A DNA stretch of 64,000 bases from Schistosoma haematobium (GCF_000699445.3 NC_067199.1:30774402-30838401), one strand, 5' to 3'; shown: positions 25,101 to 36,394, counted from the first letter of the stretch. Made by a program: numbers and translations. Notes: generated from the letters alone by a model not told the origin.

Positions 25101-28100
25101 GTAATTAGGAGTGGGAACCAAATTTATTCCAAAATCCCACTCTGTATAACCACTGAGCAAGAAATTGACAGAATGGGGAAATACTGAGACGAACAAACAT
25201 AAATTGCAGGTTGATGTTACTTGTTAAATATTAGCTGAGATGTCATAGATTTCACCGTTATTTGTAAATATCCCAGTTAGAGAAAAGCAAGAGATTACAC
25301 GGTAGGGATTCTTAATTGTTGCTTAGTGACTTATATGTCTCTTTACAAACTACTGGTTCATCTGGTTTAAGTCGGTTTAATTTGCTTAGTTTTCTTGGGT
25401 GTTTTCTTTGGTTTACATGCGATAAACGTACTTTAAAACATGGAGGACGGTTCTCCGTATAGTTACTAATTTAGCCGTTAAGAACTTAAATTTCCCCAGA
25501 ACAGTGTTTACTCATACTTTTTTCCTCATGATATTTAGAATTAGCTGTGAAACCAAACGATCTTTCATCGTTGGAACCCCTTGACATTGGATTACCGTAT
25601 GTTTTCCCTAAAGAATCAACAGCGTTTTTGAAGAGACTGGATTTGGAACCTCAAGCCCGTAAAAGAACACTACAAGTCCCGCTCGACGTAATTCACTCAC
25701 CGAGTGAAGATAATGAAGCCCCAGTTCGTCTGCTAAATATTGCGCATCATTACGGCATCTTCAATTCACTTTTTGGACCGCCCCATATCTTCGTTCCTGT
25801 TGTGAATTTCGAAGTTGAGTATTTAAAACCAGATGATAAGCCTGGTATTTCGGATGAAGGTAAATGTAATGATGACAAGTCAACTACATATGTACAACCT
25901 GTGTTTAGTGGAAATCTAATATCTGCCAATATAGCTATGGTTAGTTAGTTACACTTTGCTGTACCCACTTTTAGTTTAATGTTTGGTACTTTAACGTTTC
26001 ATTTGGAGTTTTTATAATCCATAAAGTTAGGAGTCCATTTCCATATTTCAGTCGTTTGTAATCGCTGATTCTTATTTCTTATTGAGATTGACCATTGATA
26101 ATTTTCTAAAGATTAACGCAGGTATAAAATAATCGTTTTGTAAACAGACTTCATGAACCCAAATATTCTAATATTACTGTTTGGTCACATACAAACCAAG
26201 CGAGTTGACGGAGAATTCCAAGCTAGCTTTCTGAATGTGCCTAACGTTTGTCAGATACTAAACTACCAGGGCTGAGAGGCTTCAAAGATGAGTGAGAGGT
26301 GGTGAGCACGCTCAACTAATCTACTCTGAGTAGTCATCCTAGGTGATAGTCCAGACTAATTCTCAAGCTACATTGTGCATCTAAAGAGAGACATGTGCAT
26401 CCTGAACATGCTTGAATCACGCCATTTCATTATTTGCGTCCCGGTTACTGCATTATGTCAGTATCGTCACTAGAACAACATACCATCTGCGTACTTGATG
26501 TATATGAGTAATTTTTCAGCGAGGAAATCAGTTTTTGAGCAGTTAGGTGAAGTATAATCTACAGAGTGAAATCTATGATGGAACTAAGTAAAAGTGAGGT
26601 TGATGTGAAACTAACACAAACCACTTGATGGATAGTGGCTAGCAGTGGAATCCAGGATGCGCTTTTCGTCCTGCCTGGGACTCGTCAGTTGGGTGTGCCT
26701 GCATCCCAGAGTTAATGTTCACTCCGGGACTCGAACCCAGTACCATTCGCTTCAAACGCCATCGCGTTATCCATTTAGCTACTGAGTGCTGATAACCACC
26801 TGCTTGTGCAATGGGGTTAAGTTAGAATTCACTTGGTTTTGTTTTACTTGTATCTTCCCATTGTTGTTTAGGGCTGCAATTGATCAGTCTTTTATTGGCA
26901 TATGTGCATTCTGTGCGGATCGCCTCGATATTGCCTGAAGTCACAAGCTTTTTGAGCAAATAGAACGAAACCCGTGTCCTGGATTCAACTGCTAGTCATT
27001 GTCCATCTTTGCTTAAAAAGCTTGTGACTTCAGGCGATATCGAGGCAATCCGCACAGAATGCACATATGCCAATAAGAGACTGATCAATTGCAGTCCTAA
27101 ACAACAATGGGAAGATACAAGCAAACAACACCAAGTGAATAGAAACCACTTGAGTTTGAAAATTATCCACATGTTATAATTTGATCGATCACATTCTAAC
27201 GATGAACATCCAGAAAATTTACGTATTTCTTCGACAAATCTTATGGTGACAAATACTACTATAAAACCTCTAGTGCCGGTTTCAGGTAAAGAAATGCAGT
27301 TATGGTCGAGCGTCGATGACTATGGATTTGTTTCAAAACGTGGTGAATATTTGATTAATAGATCTGAATCTTGGCCCGGAGTTGGCCTATTTTTTCCGAG
27401 TTTACTTTATAGCTCTGTTTGGTAAGCTTTACAGTCGTTTTTAACGAACAAGCAATCTATCAAAGCCATGAGTGTTCAGTTTCTAGCCCTCTCATAAACT
27501 GTGAATCAAAGGCGAGTGAATAAAATATGTACTGTGTCATTGAGTTATGCTCATCGCTACTATGAGTTTACAAATAACAGATTCTGAATTTGAGGCAGTT
27601 CAGCGAAGAAAATTTTCTTTTCAGTGGTGTCTAGTATCAGAATAGTTAAAATTGCCATCTATTGCTAGTTAGAACACTGCCTCATTAACCTAAGCATTTG
27701 ACTCTCAGTAGTTGGGACTTCTCTTCGTCTGCATCATTTGCAGTATTCAGATAATAAACTTATTCTGTAATTTCGTCTAAAACCTGATCTCATTAATCCG
27801 TTCTTTGTTAATTATTGGCCTTAAGTTAATTGTATAGTTTCCATGTGATATTCAAGAGAGGCTAAACACATGTTCATTTAGAAAATGAATGTTAGTTGTT
27901 TACTTTTGTTTTATTTAAAAGTTGAATCTATTGTATGTAATTAAAATCAAATTGGGATACTTCATTTCAATGCATTTTAATAGTTTGACTACATTTCACT
28001 TAGTTTCTCTCAAAATTGAGGATAGTGGATTAGCATTTATTCTCAGGTCTTTTCTCTTGATAACTATGGAGGAAAAATATATCCAAACTAGAATTGTTTT

Positions 28101-31100
28101 TCAAAACGTTTTTTCGTAGAATCCTCCATTGATTAACTTGTCTACAGCACCAAGCAATTTCTACTGGACTTTGTTGATGACCTGTCCGGACGAACCCATA
28201 GGCAGCGATAGTTGTGAACCATCTAATGAATATATTCACTGGATGATGTAAGCTACTTTATTTGTGATAACTCTTATTTGTTAAGATCTTTTTTACATTG
28301 ACATTATTTAGTGGTTGTCATCGGTGAGATTGTATATTCACTCGATTGGTCTTTGCTAATAAATCAAAGCCAAAAAGCTGTTCGATAATGCTCCAACTTA
28401 CCTTTACACTAGTGTCTTCTTGATTGTTTACATGTTCTTTCTCATTCCATAGTCATAATTAGATTGAAGTGAGGTTGTGACGACTAGATACAAACGTTGT
28501 ATTGATGTATTTGTGCTTTTTAGGATAATTAATCAGGTAATCTTGCAGGTTGTCTTATTTTAAACGTGTAGTACTATACTCATAATGTATTGTTTAGATA
28601 GTCAGAATATACATTTGGGTGTGGTGCCTTCCATCTTTGACATTGGATTCTTTCACTGTTCATTCAAGTAGACAACATTGTGGAAGTTAAAACAAATATG
28701 CATTGGTTGTGTTTACCATACTTCAATTACTGAACGAACTTCGTTGGCTTGCATTTGAGTTAGTGTTGTTTTCTGTCATGGTGTCCCACAAAATAATTTT
28801 CCGAGCACATTTTGGTTCGAAAGAATCTATCGCAGTACACTTACGTTCTTGATTTTTCTACTGGATATTATCAACAATATTCGTCCTTAAATTATGTTCT
28901 CCAAGGCTTTGTAGGTGTAATATTGGTTCCGTAATATATATTTAGTTAGCTAGTGATAATATCAATTCAGGGAATAAGGGGTTTTATTGCTTTTAGTTAG
29001 CAGTCTTCAGAAGAGACAAAATGTTGTTCCACATTTGTAACCATCCTCATGAGTTAGAATCATTTGTCAGTTTAAACACTTACCATTTGTGAATGTACGT
29101 ACTCGTCAAATGTATAGTAAGTTTCATTTCTAAGTTTTGAAAAGTTGGCTAAAAAATCCTGACACATGTATACATGTATCCTACGTAGTACCATTCTCAG
29201 TTAATATCTGATAACGTTAATCACATTTATCTATGAAAGTCATGTGGTATTTCATTATATTTACAAAATTTATTCTCTATTGAATTGTGAAGATCACCTG
29301 TTAAACACAGCTATATAGATATCATCTGAAGCTTCGTGTCTCTTTGTTGTTGTGAATTTCCAATATGTAGGACAAATCTACAGTCCATACCAGAAGGTGT
29401 TGGTGTTATTGGGGATGAGATTATTCCATATATGCCACCTATACCGTACCAAGGAACTGGTTATCATCGGTATATATTTGTTCTTTATCGACAAGATCGT
29501 GGGAAAATTGATTTAAATCAGTGGAGAAAAGGAAATCCTAGTGGATGGTATGTTTAAAATATGACTCTCCTTTTTGTTTACAAGCTGTTATAGTTATTAT
29601 TAGCATTCATTTAATTACATGATTAATATTCGTGAAAATCAAATATCTTATGGTTTATTTTCTTAAAACGGTGGAAAGCAAAAATTGTTATGTAGTTTAA
29701 CGGAAAGAAATTGAAATATCTCATGGAGTATAATTGGTACATTTTGGTAGGTGTGAAGAAGTTATGATCATCAAAGTTAGGATAGAAGAATGATGAATTA
29801 TTTTCCGTATGACGAACAAGTAGTAAATATCAGTCCACAACCATTGTGAAAAGTGGAAGACAAACTATTTAGGTCTGAAAAGTAGTTCAGGTGGCTAAAA
29901 ATGTATCAGATTAAGCTGTTGAATGTAATCCGCTTCAACATAAAAAAGAGGTGACCAAGCGGCCTCTGACTATTCGGTGCTCGGAATTGCTGCTAGGGCA
30001 TTAAACATATAAGCAGAGAAGTTTACAGAATAAAAAATAGGATGGAATCTGAACTCGTAACAGTGTCAGGTTATTGAAGTACTCTCATAAATGGTTTTTA
30101 ACTTATTGTGAAAATAACCATCAGCCTGTTATTTTAAAGGTATGCCTTAGATTGACACTTATGTTTATCCACACATTTAAGTTTTTAATTTGTGGATAGT
30201 TTTCATTACAAGTTGAGTTCGGACCATGTGCTATTAAAAGCATGGAGGCTTTGGTTTAAAACCCCTTGGTAGTATACGGTTGTAACGTCACACAGGACCA
30301 AATTAAGGACCTTGGGGTTTTTTGCGAGGAACGAGATATTACTGAGTCGAAATCTATCGTTTAACACTTATCACCATTCAATCCACAATATAATACATCC
30401 ACTATCTATTTTCATCAGTATTTTCCCATCCTTTCTTCTGCCATACCACAAACAGCACTCACAAACTAGCTAAATACACGAACATTCCTATTACTTGCGT
30501 AGACCAATATTGAGTGCAAGCAGAGACCATTGGAAATCTTGTAGAGGTACTTTGATTTCTGATCTTATCATATCATACTTACAAAAACTCACCAACAAAC
30601 CAATAAAGTGCTATTTGAGCGAAACATAAGTCACTATATAGTAAGACGACATCCAGATACTCGAAGTTGAATAAATTGTAGTCTAATTCGTTGTTCTTTC
30701 TGGTGTCTGTGCTTGACTTTATAACAGAGAACTTGACACAGTATCGGTTTTTCGAACAATTGAACTAATTGCACCTTTTTTGTTCAAATTTTCCATTTTA
30801 ACTGTCAGTGATGTTCAGTCTCAACGCGGCTTCAGCACACTAGAATTTTATCGAAGTTTAGAAGATGAAATTACTCCTGCTGGTTTAGCATTTTTTCAGT
30901 CAATTTGGGATGAAAGTGTGAGATCTTATTTTCGCCATAAACTTGGTAAGCTGAATTATCCCTTTGTGTTTATTTATAACAAGTGTATTCTTTGCATATT
31001 TAACCGTTCAGCCGACAAATCCGGAATTTTACTGTTCGTCCTACTCGTATGTTGGAGTGTGGTAATGCTACTGATGTCGATGGATATAAGTAGTATGTAT

Positions 31101-32433
31101 CATCAATCAAAAGTGAAATACCTGTCGTCAGAAGGTAGAATAGAGAATTATCGATGTGGAAACGAAGGAACAATGAAGTCTGAGACGATTGACTGATGTT
31201 TTGCAAGTGAAGTATTTACTGTATGGTTCTCAGATTTTACTAAGACTTTCTGTAATTTTGTGTTCAAATACATTCGACTGTCCCCACGTGTGTTCTCGTT
31301 CACTACGGTAGAACTTGTTATATAATAGCCAATGTCTAGACGATCCTCTCATGATGCACATATACCAACAAAGACCGATCCAAGTTCAATCCTGATTATA
31401 AACAACGGAGTATTACAAACTCTTATTAATAGTATATTTGGCCATTAGTTTGAAAATGTAGCTCGGAAAATTAGTTTGGATTTTCATAAACCTGACTAGA
31501 AACCATGTTTATTGGGTAATAATTAATGACACCTGAGCACAGGAAAATGGGTACTTGAACTGTAGTTCAAATGTGTAGTCTAGCTGCTTGAATTTGACTG
31601 ACTAAATCAGTAATCTGTAGGTCCAGCATTGTATAAACAGAAGATACCTATTATCCTAACTGTTATGTTTTTATATTCAAGGATTAGTGAGATACATTTA
31701 TACTTTAGAACAGAAGCTGATTGTTGGTTTTTCAACTTTCCACTCCCGATCCGATCAGGAATGTAATATTTTGTCTGTAATAGTTAGGTAAATACTATAT
31801 AGCAGGTGTTAAGTGTGCATACTTGAGACATAGAATATTATGTTTCGGCCGTTTGGATGATATATGCTATACTATGTTATATCGGTGCTTTAGATTTGAA
31901 ATCATATCCACCTATACGTAGTTATTCGCAATTTCAGTTTTCGCCTTCATATTTATTTCTATAGGGATCAAACTACTTAACCAGTTTCAGTAACACAACT
32001 TGGTTTTCTAAATTTTTAAGCTTTTCACTTCTAACTTGTAGACTCACCAGAACCAGTCTTTGAAATTCAATTCCCAGATGCTCGTTTGCCACCTCAACAG
32101 AAATTTCCAGTCGCTGATACATGGACTAAACCTCGTCGTCACCCTCATGGTATTCCTCTGATAAGAGAAAGATATGGTGTGCACAGTGATGTATCTTTTG
32201 ATGTATACTTGGATCGTTATCGAGATCGCAAAGAATTATACGAGGAGATAGTCCACGAACGACTATCAAATGAAGGTAATCCTCTTGATCCAGAAGAACC
32301 TCGTCGTAAAATATATGAATACCCAGCTGCTGTTCCGATTCCCCCGAAAATGCCAAGTTGGTGGGTCAAACAGGAAATGCAGCGTCGCCTACGTCGTGGT
32401 AGGTGGAGAGAATTGAATGGACATGACGGTTAA
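19140..32433 (+). CDS. MRPL38: Mitochondrial large-subunit ribosomal protein L38 (MRPL38), complete, six exons
   Basis: Component of the mitochondrial large ribosomal subunit built around a PEBP (phosphatidylethanolamine-binding protein) fold. Exons: 19140-19314, 25539-25939, 28120-28247, 29371-29547, 30809-30945 and 32042-32433. Phases agree at every junction and the product is 469 aa. Exon 1 ends AAA-G|GTGAGG and exon 2 restores GAA. Family blocks: PLDIGLP (exon 2); FYWTLLMTCPDEP (206-218) and EYIHWM (229-234), corresponding to the PEBP DPDAP and HW elements; PYMPPIPYQGTGYHRY (254-269); then RGFSTLEFYR, ITPAGLAFFQ, WDESV and EPVFE, which are diagnostic of L38. The first 35 residues are basic, hydroxylated and poor in acids, as expected of a mitochondrial presequence. 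TAA at 19134 lies in frame directly before the ATG, and a second in-frame ATG follows. AATAAA at 32492-32497 is a likely polyadenylation signal. Exon 1 is the least certain, being placed by phase and start context across a 6.2 kb intron. Confidence 0.94.
19493..19990 (-). mobile_element. RTE-like LINE 3'-tail relative plus attached repeat of unknown type
   Basis: 19493-19560 reads, on the minus strand, as a GTGTGGTGCATATG...AATATT block ending in an AAATAAATAAATAA tail. It aligns with the tails at 20084-20213 and 21560-21662. The attached 19560-19990 is GC-richer and not otherwise identified. Located in MRPL38 intron 1, immediately after exon 1. Confidence 0.5.
20084..20213 (-). mobile_element. 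RTE-like LINE 3' UTR and tail, inverted
   Basis: Reverse complement of the 3' UTR seen at 21530-21662 (shared CGCCACACAAAAC, AACGAAGAGATTGRTGTAAGG and an AAATAAATAAATAA-type tail). It abuts the plus-strand RT fragment without a visible spacer, so the RT fragment is flanked by inverted copies of the same 3' UTR. Confidence 0.7.
20214..21662 (+). mobile_element. RTE-like LINE, 5'-truncated reverse-transcriptase fragment with 3' UTR
   Basis: Translates as FRSDRGCIDHIFT, FLDIRAAFDSLDR, SGVRQGCPIS, LEYADDIFLL (RT catalytic YADD), APSKCKVLLQDW, EKFVYLGSCIS, then HRLRWLG and WLETLSDMAQNRSQWRSCCN before the 3' UTR and an AATAAAATAAAAT tail at about 21645. A stop at 20648, another near 20998 and frameshifts after 21180 make it dead. 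The N-terminal endonuclease and the first RT motifs are missing. It is in the sense of MRPL38, inside intron 1. Confidence 0.85.
22255..24850 (-). mobile_element. RTE-like LINE copy with endonuclease and internal RT deletion
   Basis: Minus strand, from about 24850 (GC-rich 5' region) to 22255. The endonuclease (EEP) ORF at 24023-22968 shows VSAYAPTDYSSDEVKDEFY, LVAGDFNAQIG, TQIDHIAIS and DSDHAVIRA. It then passes directly into GIDLLPGGPLIDLEYADDIV, so the fingers and palm before the YADD box are gone. Later pieces are FGMRFSSSQCKLLLQDW and FTYLGSLVSP (23095-22856) and the C-terminal RLRWLGHVLHMPKHRLPRRA with WLETLSDMAQNRSQWRGC (22582-22271). It lies antisense to MRPL38 in intron 1 and converges on the copy at 20214-21662. 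Confidence 0.85.
24893..25187 (+). other. Unassigned gene-like ORF in MRPL38 intron 1
   Basis: An acceptor-like CTACTCAG at 24894-24901 precedes an open frame reading VFDRYATHDKPQQRATLAGL, then EVVCETVGTYRLVHDNGTVA, before dissolving into hydrophobic AT-rich translation. Splicing it between MRPL38 exons 1 and 2 would bring an immediate stop (phase conflict), so it is not an L38 exon. It may be a transposon or gene relic. Confidence 0.25.
26619..26800 (-). mobile_element. Sm-alpha-type SINE with tRNA-like head and hammerhead ribozyme core
   Basis: Read on the minus strand: a tRNA-like head with A-box TAGCTAAATGGATAACGCG and B-box GGTTCGAGTCC (about 26785-26725), then the hammerhead core at 26693-26652, then a body ending about 26619. 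Sm-alpha repeats of schistosomes are known tRNA-related SINEs encoding hammerhead ribozymes; the match here is by recalled motif. It lies in MRPL38 intron 2, antisense to the gene. Confidence 0.8.
26652..26693 (-). ncRNA. Hammerhead ribozyme motif (Sm-alpha type)
   Basis: Minus strand: CTGACGA (26688-26682), stem II GTCCCAGGCAGGAC (26681-26668), GAA (26667-26665), a short stem III AAGCGCAT (26664-26657), the cleavage triplet ATC (C at 26656), then CTGG of stem I. All core positions C3 U4 G5 A6 N7 G8 A9 and G12 A13 A14 are present. Two weak points are an A opposite C at the first stem I pair and an A-A mismatch in the very short stem III, so activity may be reduced. Confidence 0.75.
26827..27140. 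repeat. Foldback element: about 135-bp inverted arms, about 45-bp loop
   Basis: Left arm about 26827-26962, right arm about 27007-27140, starting ATTCACTTGGT and ending ACCAAGTGAAT. Shared blocks include GTATCTTCCCATTGTTGTTTA, TGCACATATGCCAATAA and AAAAAGCTTGTGACTTCAGG in complement, with only scattered differences. The loop carries the second half of an Sm-alpha hammerhead (ACGAAACCCGTGTCCTGGATTC at about 26965). A diverged single-arm relative lies at 31341-31440. Confidence 0.85.
27177..27425 (+). other. Unassigned open frame just right of the foldback element
   Basis: Open from a stop at 27174 through FDRSHSNDEHPENLRISSTN and EMQLWSSVDDYGFVSKRGEY to SSVW, followed by a good donor-like TTTG|GTAAGC at 27421. 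Used as an extra MRPL38 exon it brings in-frame stops in the required phase, and L38 homology runs straight from exon 2 to exon 3. It could be a relic of a mobile element or of another gene. Confidence 0.25.
31065..31185 (-). repeat. Short dispersed repeat, copy 1
   Basis: The minus strand matches the plus strand of 59735-59810: GGTATTTCACTTTTGA, GATGATACATACTACTTATAT, CGACATCAGTAGCA. Located in MRPL38 intron 5. Family unknown. Confidence 0.6.
31341..31440. repeat. Diverged single arm of the foldback repeat
   Basis: TGCACATATACCAACAAAGA followed by GATC, AATCCTGA and AAACAACGG matches, with substitutions, the right arm of the foldback at 27007-27140. No complementary partner is visible nearby, so this copy is solitary or half lost. 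Located in MRPL38 intron 5. Confidence 0.6.
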
Positions 32434-32491
32434 TTATCAGTTAATCATAAATAACTAGTTTCACTTTAAACCCTTGTACAGCTATAAATAT

Positions 32492-32497
32492 AATAAA
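32492..32497 (+). promoter_or_regulatory. Polyadenylation signal of MRPL38
   Basis: AATAAA 59 bases after the MRPL38 stop codon, within an AT-rich 3' region. Confidence 0.55.
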
Positions 32498-32499
32498 TA

Positions 32500-35400
32500 T
32501 GTTTTCTAATCATCTGTTTGCTTTACATTTTGTTCGTTGATTAATTTAGGATCTGCTAAAATATGTATTTACAATCAAATCTGCTCTTATAGTAACTAGG
32601 ACGGAATTTGTGTTGACTAAATTCGTCTTCCTATTCAGTAAGTTCTGGCTTTCAGAATAAGTTGGCTTATCTAGATTAGTTGTTAAGCGTGGTATCTGAT
32701 ATTTTACTGGCCATTTCATTCCTTAACGGATCAAATATAAGCTGTTGTTTGGGATATCTCAATTTTTTTGTCTTAAAGTTTATTTACATTTACGTGGTTA
32801 GTTATCTGCGACCTGCTCATCCCGAACACACTTCCAAGTATTGTACTATCTGGATCTCTGGATGAGAATGTATACGAATTAGTAGCTATGTTTTCGAGTA
32901 TCTTTTCACAGTTTCTCAAAAAATCCTTTTAAGTCATCTACAAAATAAAGGTTTCTAGTTATAAGGTAATTAAAAGTTAAATCTTCATAACTAAGGTACC
33001 GGAAATTAAAGAGTTGAGGCTGCTACTTGGTGTATTAAGTTGGCTTGTTCAGTTTTAACCGTCTATTTCGTCTACATTATTATTAATTGTTACTTCACTG
33101 TTGTCACTTTTTCCCCTTATGCAAAAATTAAGGAATCACTTAATTCAAATAGTTCTTGTTTGTAAGTAATTTTTATTCATGTTAGGTTGTATACTGCTCC
33201 AACCGATTCCATTGCTTTATGAATTACCGTGTAACCCCTACGTGAAACGGTTTACCACTCGATTATTTTGTTAATAGAGCATAAGCAATATAAGTAGTTG
33301 TTACCTGTTAGCAATGACAATAAATCAAATTCTTCAGACTTACGTAATGACGTAATCCTGAGTCCCATGCAGATATTTAAAATCCCTATAAACTGTGAGA
33401 TACAATTTTTAGACCTGAATTTACTAGGGACTTTATTTTGAACGATATTCATTTGCTTATTCGGTCACAGAAAACGTAATAAATTCCGTCTCTAAACTTC
33501 ACATCAGGATGTTGAAAGAAAATCGAAGGAGCTGAAGTAACGGCCATATAAATTGTACAAAAGAACCAAAAATAACACGGAAAGGAATAGAATTTAATTA
33601 AATATTGCATTTCGTCATTATCCTTATATGCACCAAAATTCATTCAATAAGCCAACATAAACATTTTTAATAATATTTATTGATTGCTAGTCATTATTAT
33701 TAGGAATGTAATTAAATTATTTACAGTCCTATCCAAATAATACATTAAACCTAAGAGGAAATCATGTATAACATTTCCTACGAGATATCTGTCAATACTG
33801 TTAATGTTAGTCGATATACTTAATTCATAATAACGCAGATTGTTATGTTATCTGTTAGTGGTTTACTGTATAATAAAGTTTTCTATCGTTCCCTGAACCG
33901 CATTTCTAACCCATCACCATTTGTGAATTTCACCTGAATATTTACTAGTATTTTACAAGCCATTATGGTCACTTACTTTCATTAATCTACTGTCGAGTAT
34001 CCGTTTTTATATCATGTTGGACAATAAGTTTTAATAATTCTTTTGCTCATAGTACGTTGTGTATTCAGAACACTTTCTCACTACTTTATCAAAATAATGC
34101 AATAAGCCTTCATAAGCATTTTAGCTTTACAATGCGATTAAATATAAATGAAAGTATTTTTACTGTTATAATTAACATTGTCACAAATAAGTCGTTGCAC
34201 AACATAAAGATTAATCACTTATCAACATTAACTTATAAATGGGGTGTAATGATTTTGGTTATTATTGCCGCTGAGTAAGAAGGTATCTTAGTGATTTACG
34301 AGATTTATGATGCGAAAGTCATTTGAGTTGCGTGATAGAAAGATAAAAAAGAGTGATATAGAAACGAAGATAATGTGATAGGTAATTGGTTTTTATTCTA
34401 CTCAGTGATCATTTTTTCAAGAAACTCTGAAGTGGTCTTGGAGACTACTGAAATTAGTTGCTTTTTCATTCCATAATATATTTTTATGGCTTTAGTAATC
34501 CATTACCATGCATGATTAAAATGCCTTTGAGGGAGATTGTCTGAATAGTTTGTTAGATACATACTCAGTCGAATTTTCTTATCACTTATTAATTATTCAT
34601 ATTAACCTATTACATTTTCAGAATGATAATGACTGCATATTTTATCAATAATCTTACACAAATTCCGGAGAATGGGTGAGTTGATCTGTGTTTAAGAGGC
34701 AGAACTTTTTGATGCTTCAAGGAAATTTGGACATTAGTAGGGTTCAAACCAGTGGCTTTAGAGATTGTCCTTTCTGTTAATATAGATAGGATAACGTAAG
34801 ATTGCACGGTGTTCTGTTAGGTTGAATAAAATATGTATGTTGTTCGTATGCACATCGTTGTGGTTGTATTCGATAAGATTTCAAGAAAGTTTGATCTCAA
34901 TTGTTTTTCTAGTATAAAAAATAATTTAAAATAATCTCGATGAATCGTGATATTTTTGAGTTTTACGTAAAATGTTTGGTTGCTTCATCGGTCTAGAAAA
35001 ATCTAATTTTTCAATCGTTAGCTTTCTTTTCAATCTGCCTGTTCAGTACTGTCATTCCATCTGTTGTATTAGAGCAAACATCATATATATAACTACTTAC
35101 TTGAGCATTTCCAGACTCATACCATCTTATTTGACTGAATACGTGGTTAGAAAAAGGTAAACATATGCATACCTGTAAATCATAAAAAGATACCACAACA
35201 GATTAGTCGACTAATTCAACAAAGGGGTGTCATATAAAAGTATAACTTGATATTTTCTACTAGTTAGCGTTTACAGTGATTTTCCACTGAAGTTTAATTT
35301 CATTTAGAGGTAGATAGATAAGTAGAGGAATTAGTAAAACTGTTTAACCACTTGGGTACAAAAAATGTATGAACGAATTGGTCAGCCTGCTGTCATTTGC

Positions 35401-35840
35401 TTGGATTCATTTTAAGATGTATTGCTTGACTGAGAAGATTGATTGTTATCATTATTAAGTATCTTGATCTTCTTCATTTTCTAACTTTTCTGCCTTCCTT
35501 TTTTGTATGTAAAAAGATACTCGTTTTTGATTCTTATCCTCTTCTGTTACTTTTAAACACATGACTGAATTTTAGAAAGTTCTTTATCGGTGTTTGCTTT
35601 TCAAAACTCTTCATGTCTTTTAAAAAAAATAAAAACTTCATTTCTAAAAGGGAAGGTAGTAGTGAGTTAGTAGGTAAATAGATATAAAAAATATGAGTAA
35701 ATGAACATATTCAATAAGAAATGAAAGTAGTAAGCGTAACAAAAGATAGTGGAAATCATTACTCATCATTGTAATCATTTTTGTCTAGAGTATCGGTACT
35801 AGAAATAACATACTCTATGAAGTTGATGTGACGACCAATA
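32500..35840. other. Gene-free AT-rich spacer
   Basis: No coding signal, repeat family or RNA gene recognised. Short ORFs here translate to hydrophobic low-complexity peptides. Confidence 0.5.
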
Positions 35841-35849
35841 ATAAGTTAT

Positions 35850-36319
35850 AATTTTTCTATTGAGATCATGAACTGATTGATGTCAGACCACCGTTGGAAA
35901 CCTGGAAGCACTGGACGGCCATTTCGTCCCATTGTGGGACTCAGCAGTGCGCACCCACGATCTCGCTTGTGGGATTCGAATCCAAGGTCTCTAGTCTCGC
36001 GTGCGAATGCTTAAACTACTGGACCACTGAGCCGGCACCCAATGGCGTTAGTGTCTAACATCAACCAATCCACGAAATTGCGCGACCATCTTCGATTGTA
36101 CTAAAGTAGATACCTGTTTCTACCCGACACGGACTAGTCCCACTGGTCACGGCTTCTCATTAGAACTCTGAGAACCCTCTCAAGAAGCTAGTCCCTAGTG
36201 AGCACATGTTAATTATCAGTATAGGGGTTGTTGTGATTCAAGGTTTCCGACGGTGGTCTAATATCAATTGGTTCATGATCTCAATCAAAAACTTAATAAT
36301 CTCCGCAACCCCTACACTG
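35850..36319 (-). mobile_element. Family-B SINE with inverted ends and target duplication
   Basis: A 9-bp direct repeat ATAAGTTAT flanks it (35841-35849 and 36320-36328). Left end: TTGAGATCATGAACTGATTG and GTCAGACCACC. Right end: the complement (GGTGGTCTAATATCAATTGG, TTCATGATCTCAA), then CTTAATAATCTCCGCAACC. The minus strand carries a tRNA-like head (GGTCCAGTAGTTTAAGCA and GGATTCGAATCCC) and a hammerhead-like region that lacks three core bases (CTGAG joined to TCCC). At about 470 bp it is longer than its relatives, owing to an extra internal segment at about 36065-36215. Confidence 0.8.
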
Positions 36320-36394
36320 ATAAGTTATGATGTTTATTTATAAGTGACTAATAATCGTGACTGTCACCCTATATTTACGTAATGAAGTCTACTA

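Noticed and set aside
27177..27425. Extra MRPL38 exon between exons 2 and 3
   Set aside because: Either available acceptor in the needed phase gives an in-frame stop, and homology continues directly from exon 2 to exon 3.
32126..32356. 76-codon minus-strand ORF opposite MRPL38 exon 6
   Set aside because: Antisense shadow of a well-supported coding exon.
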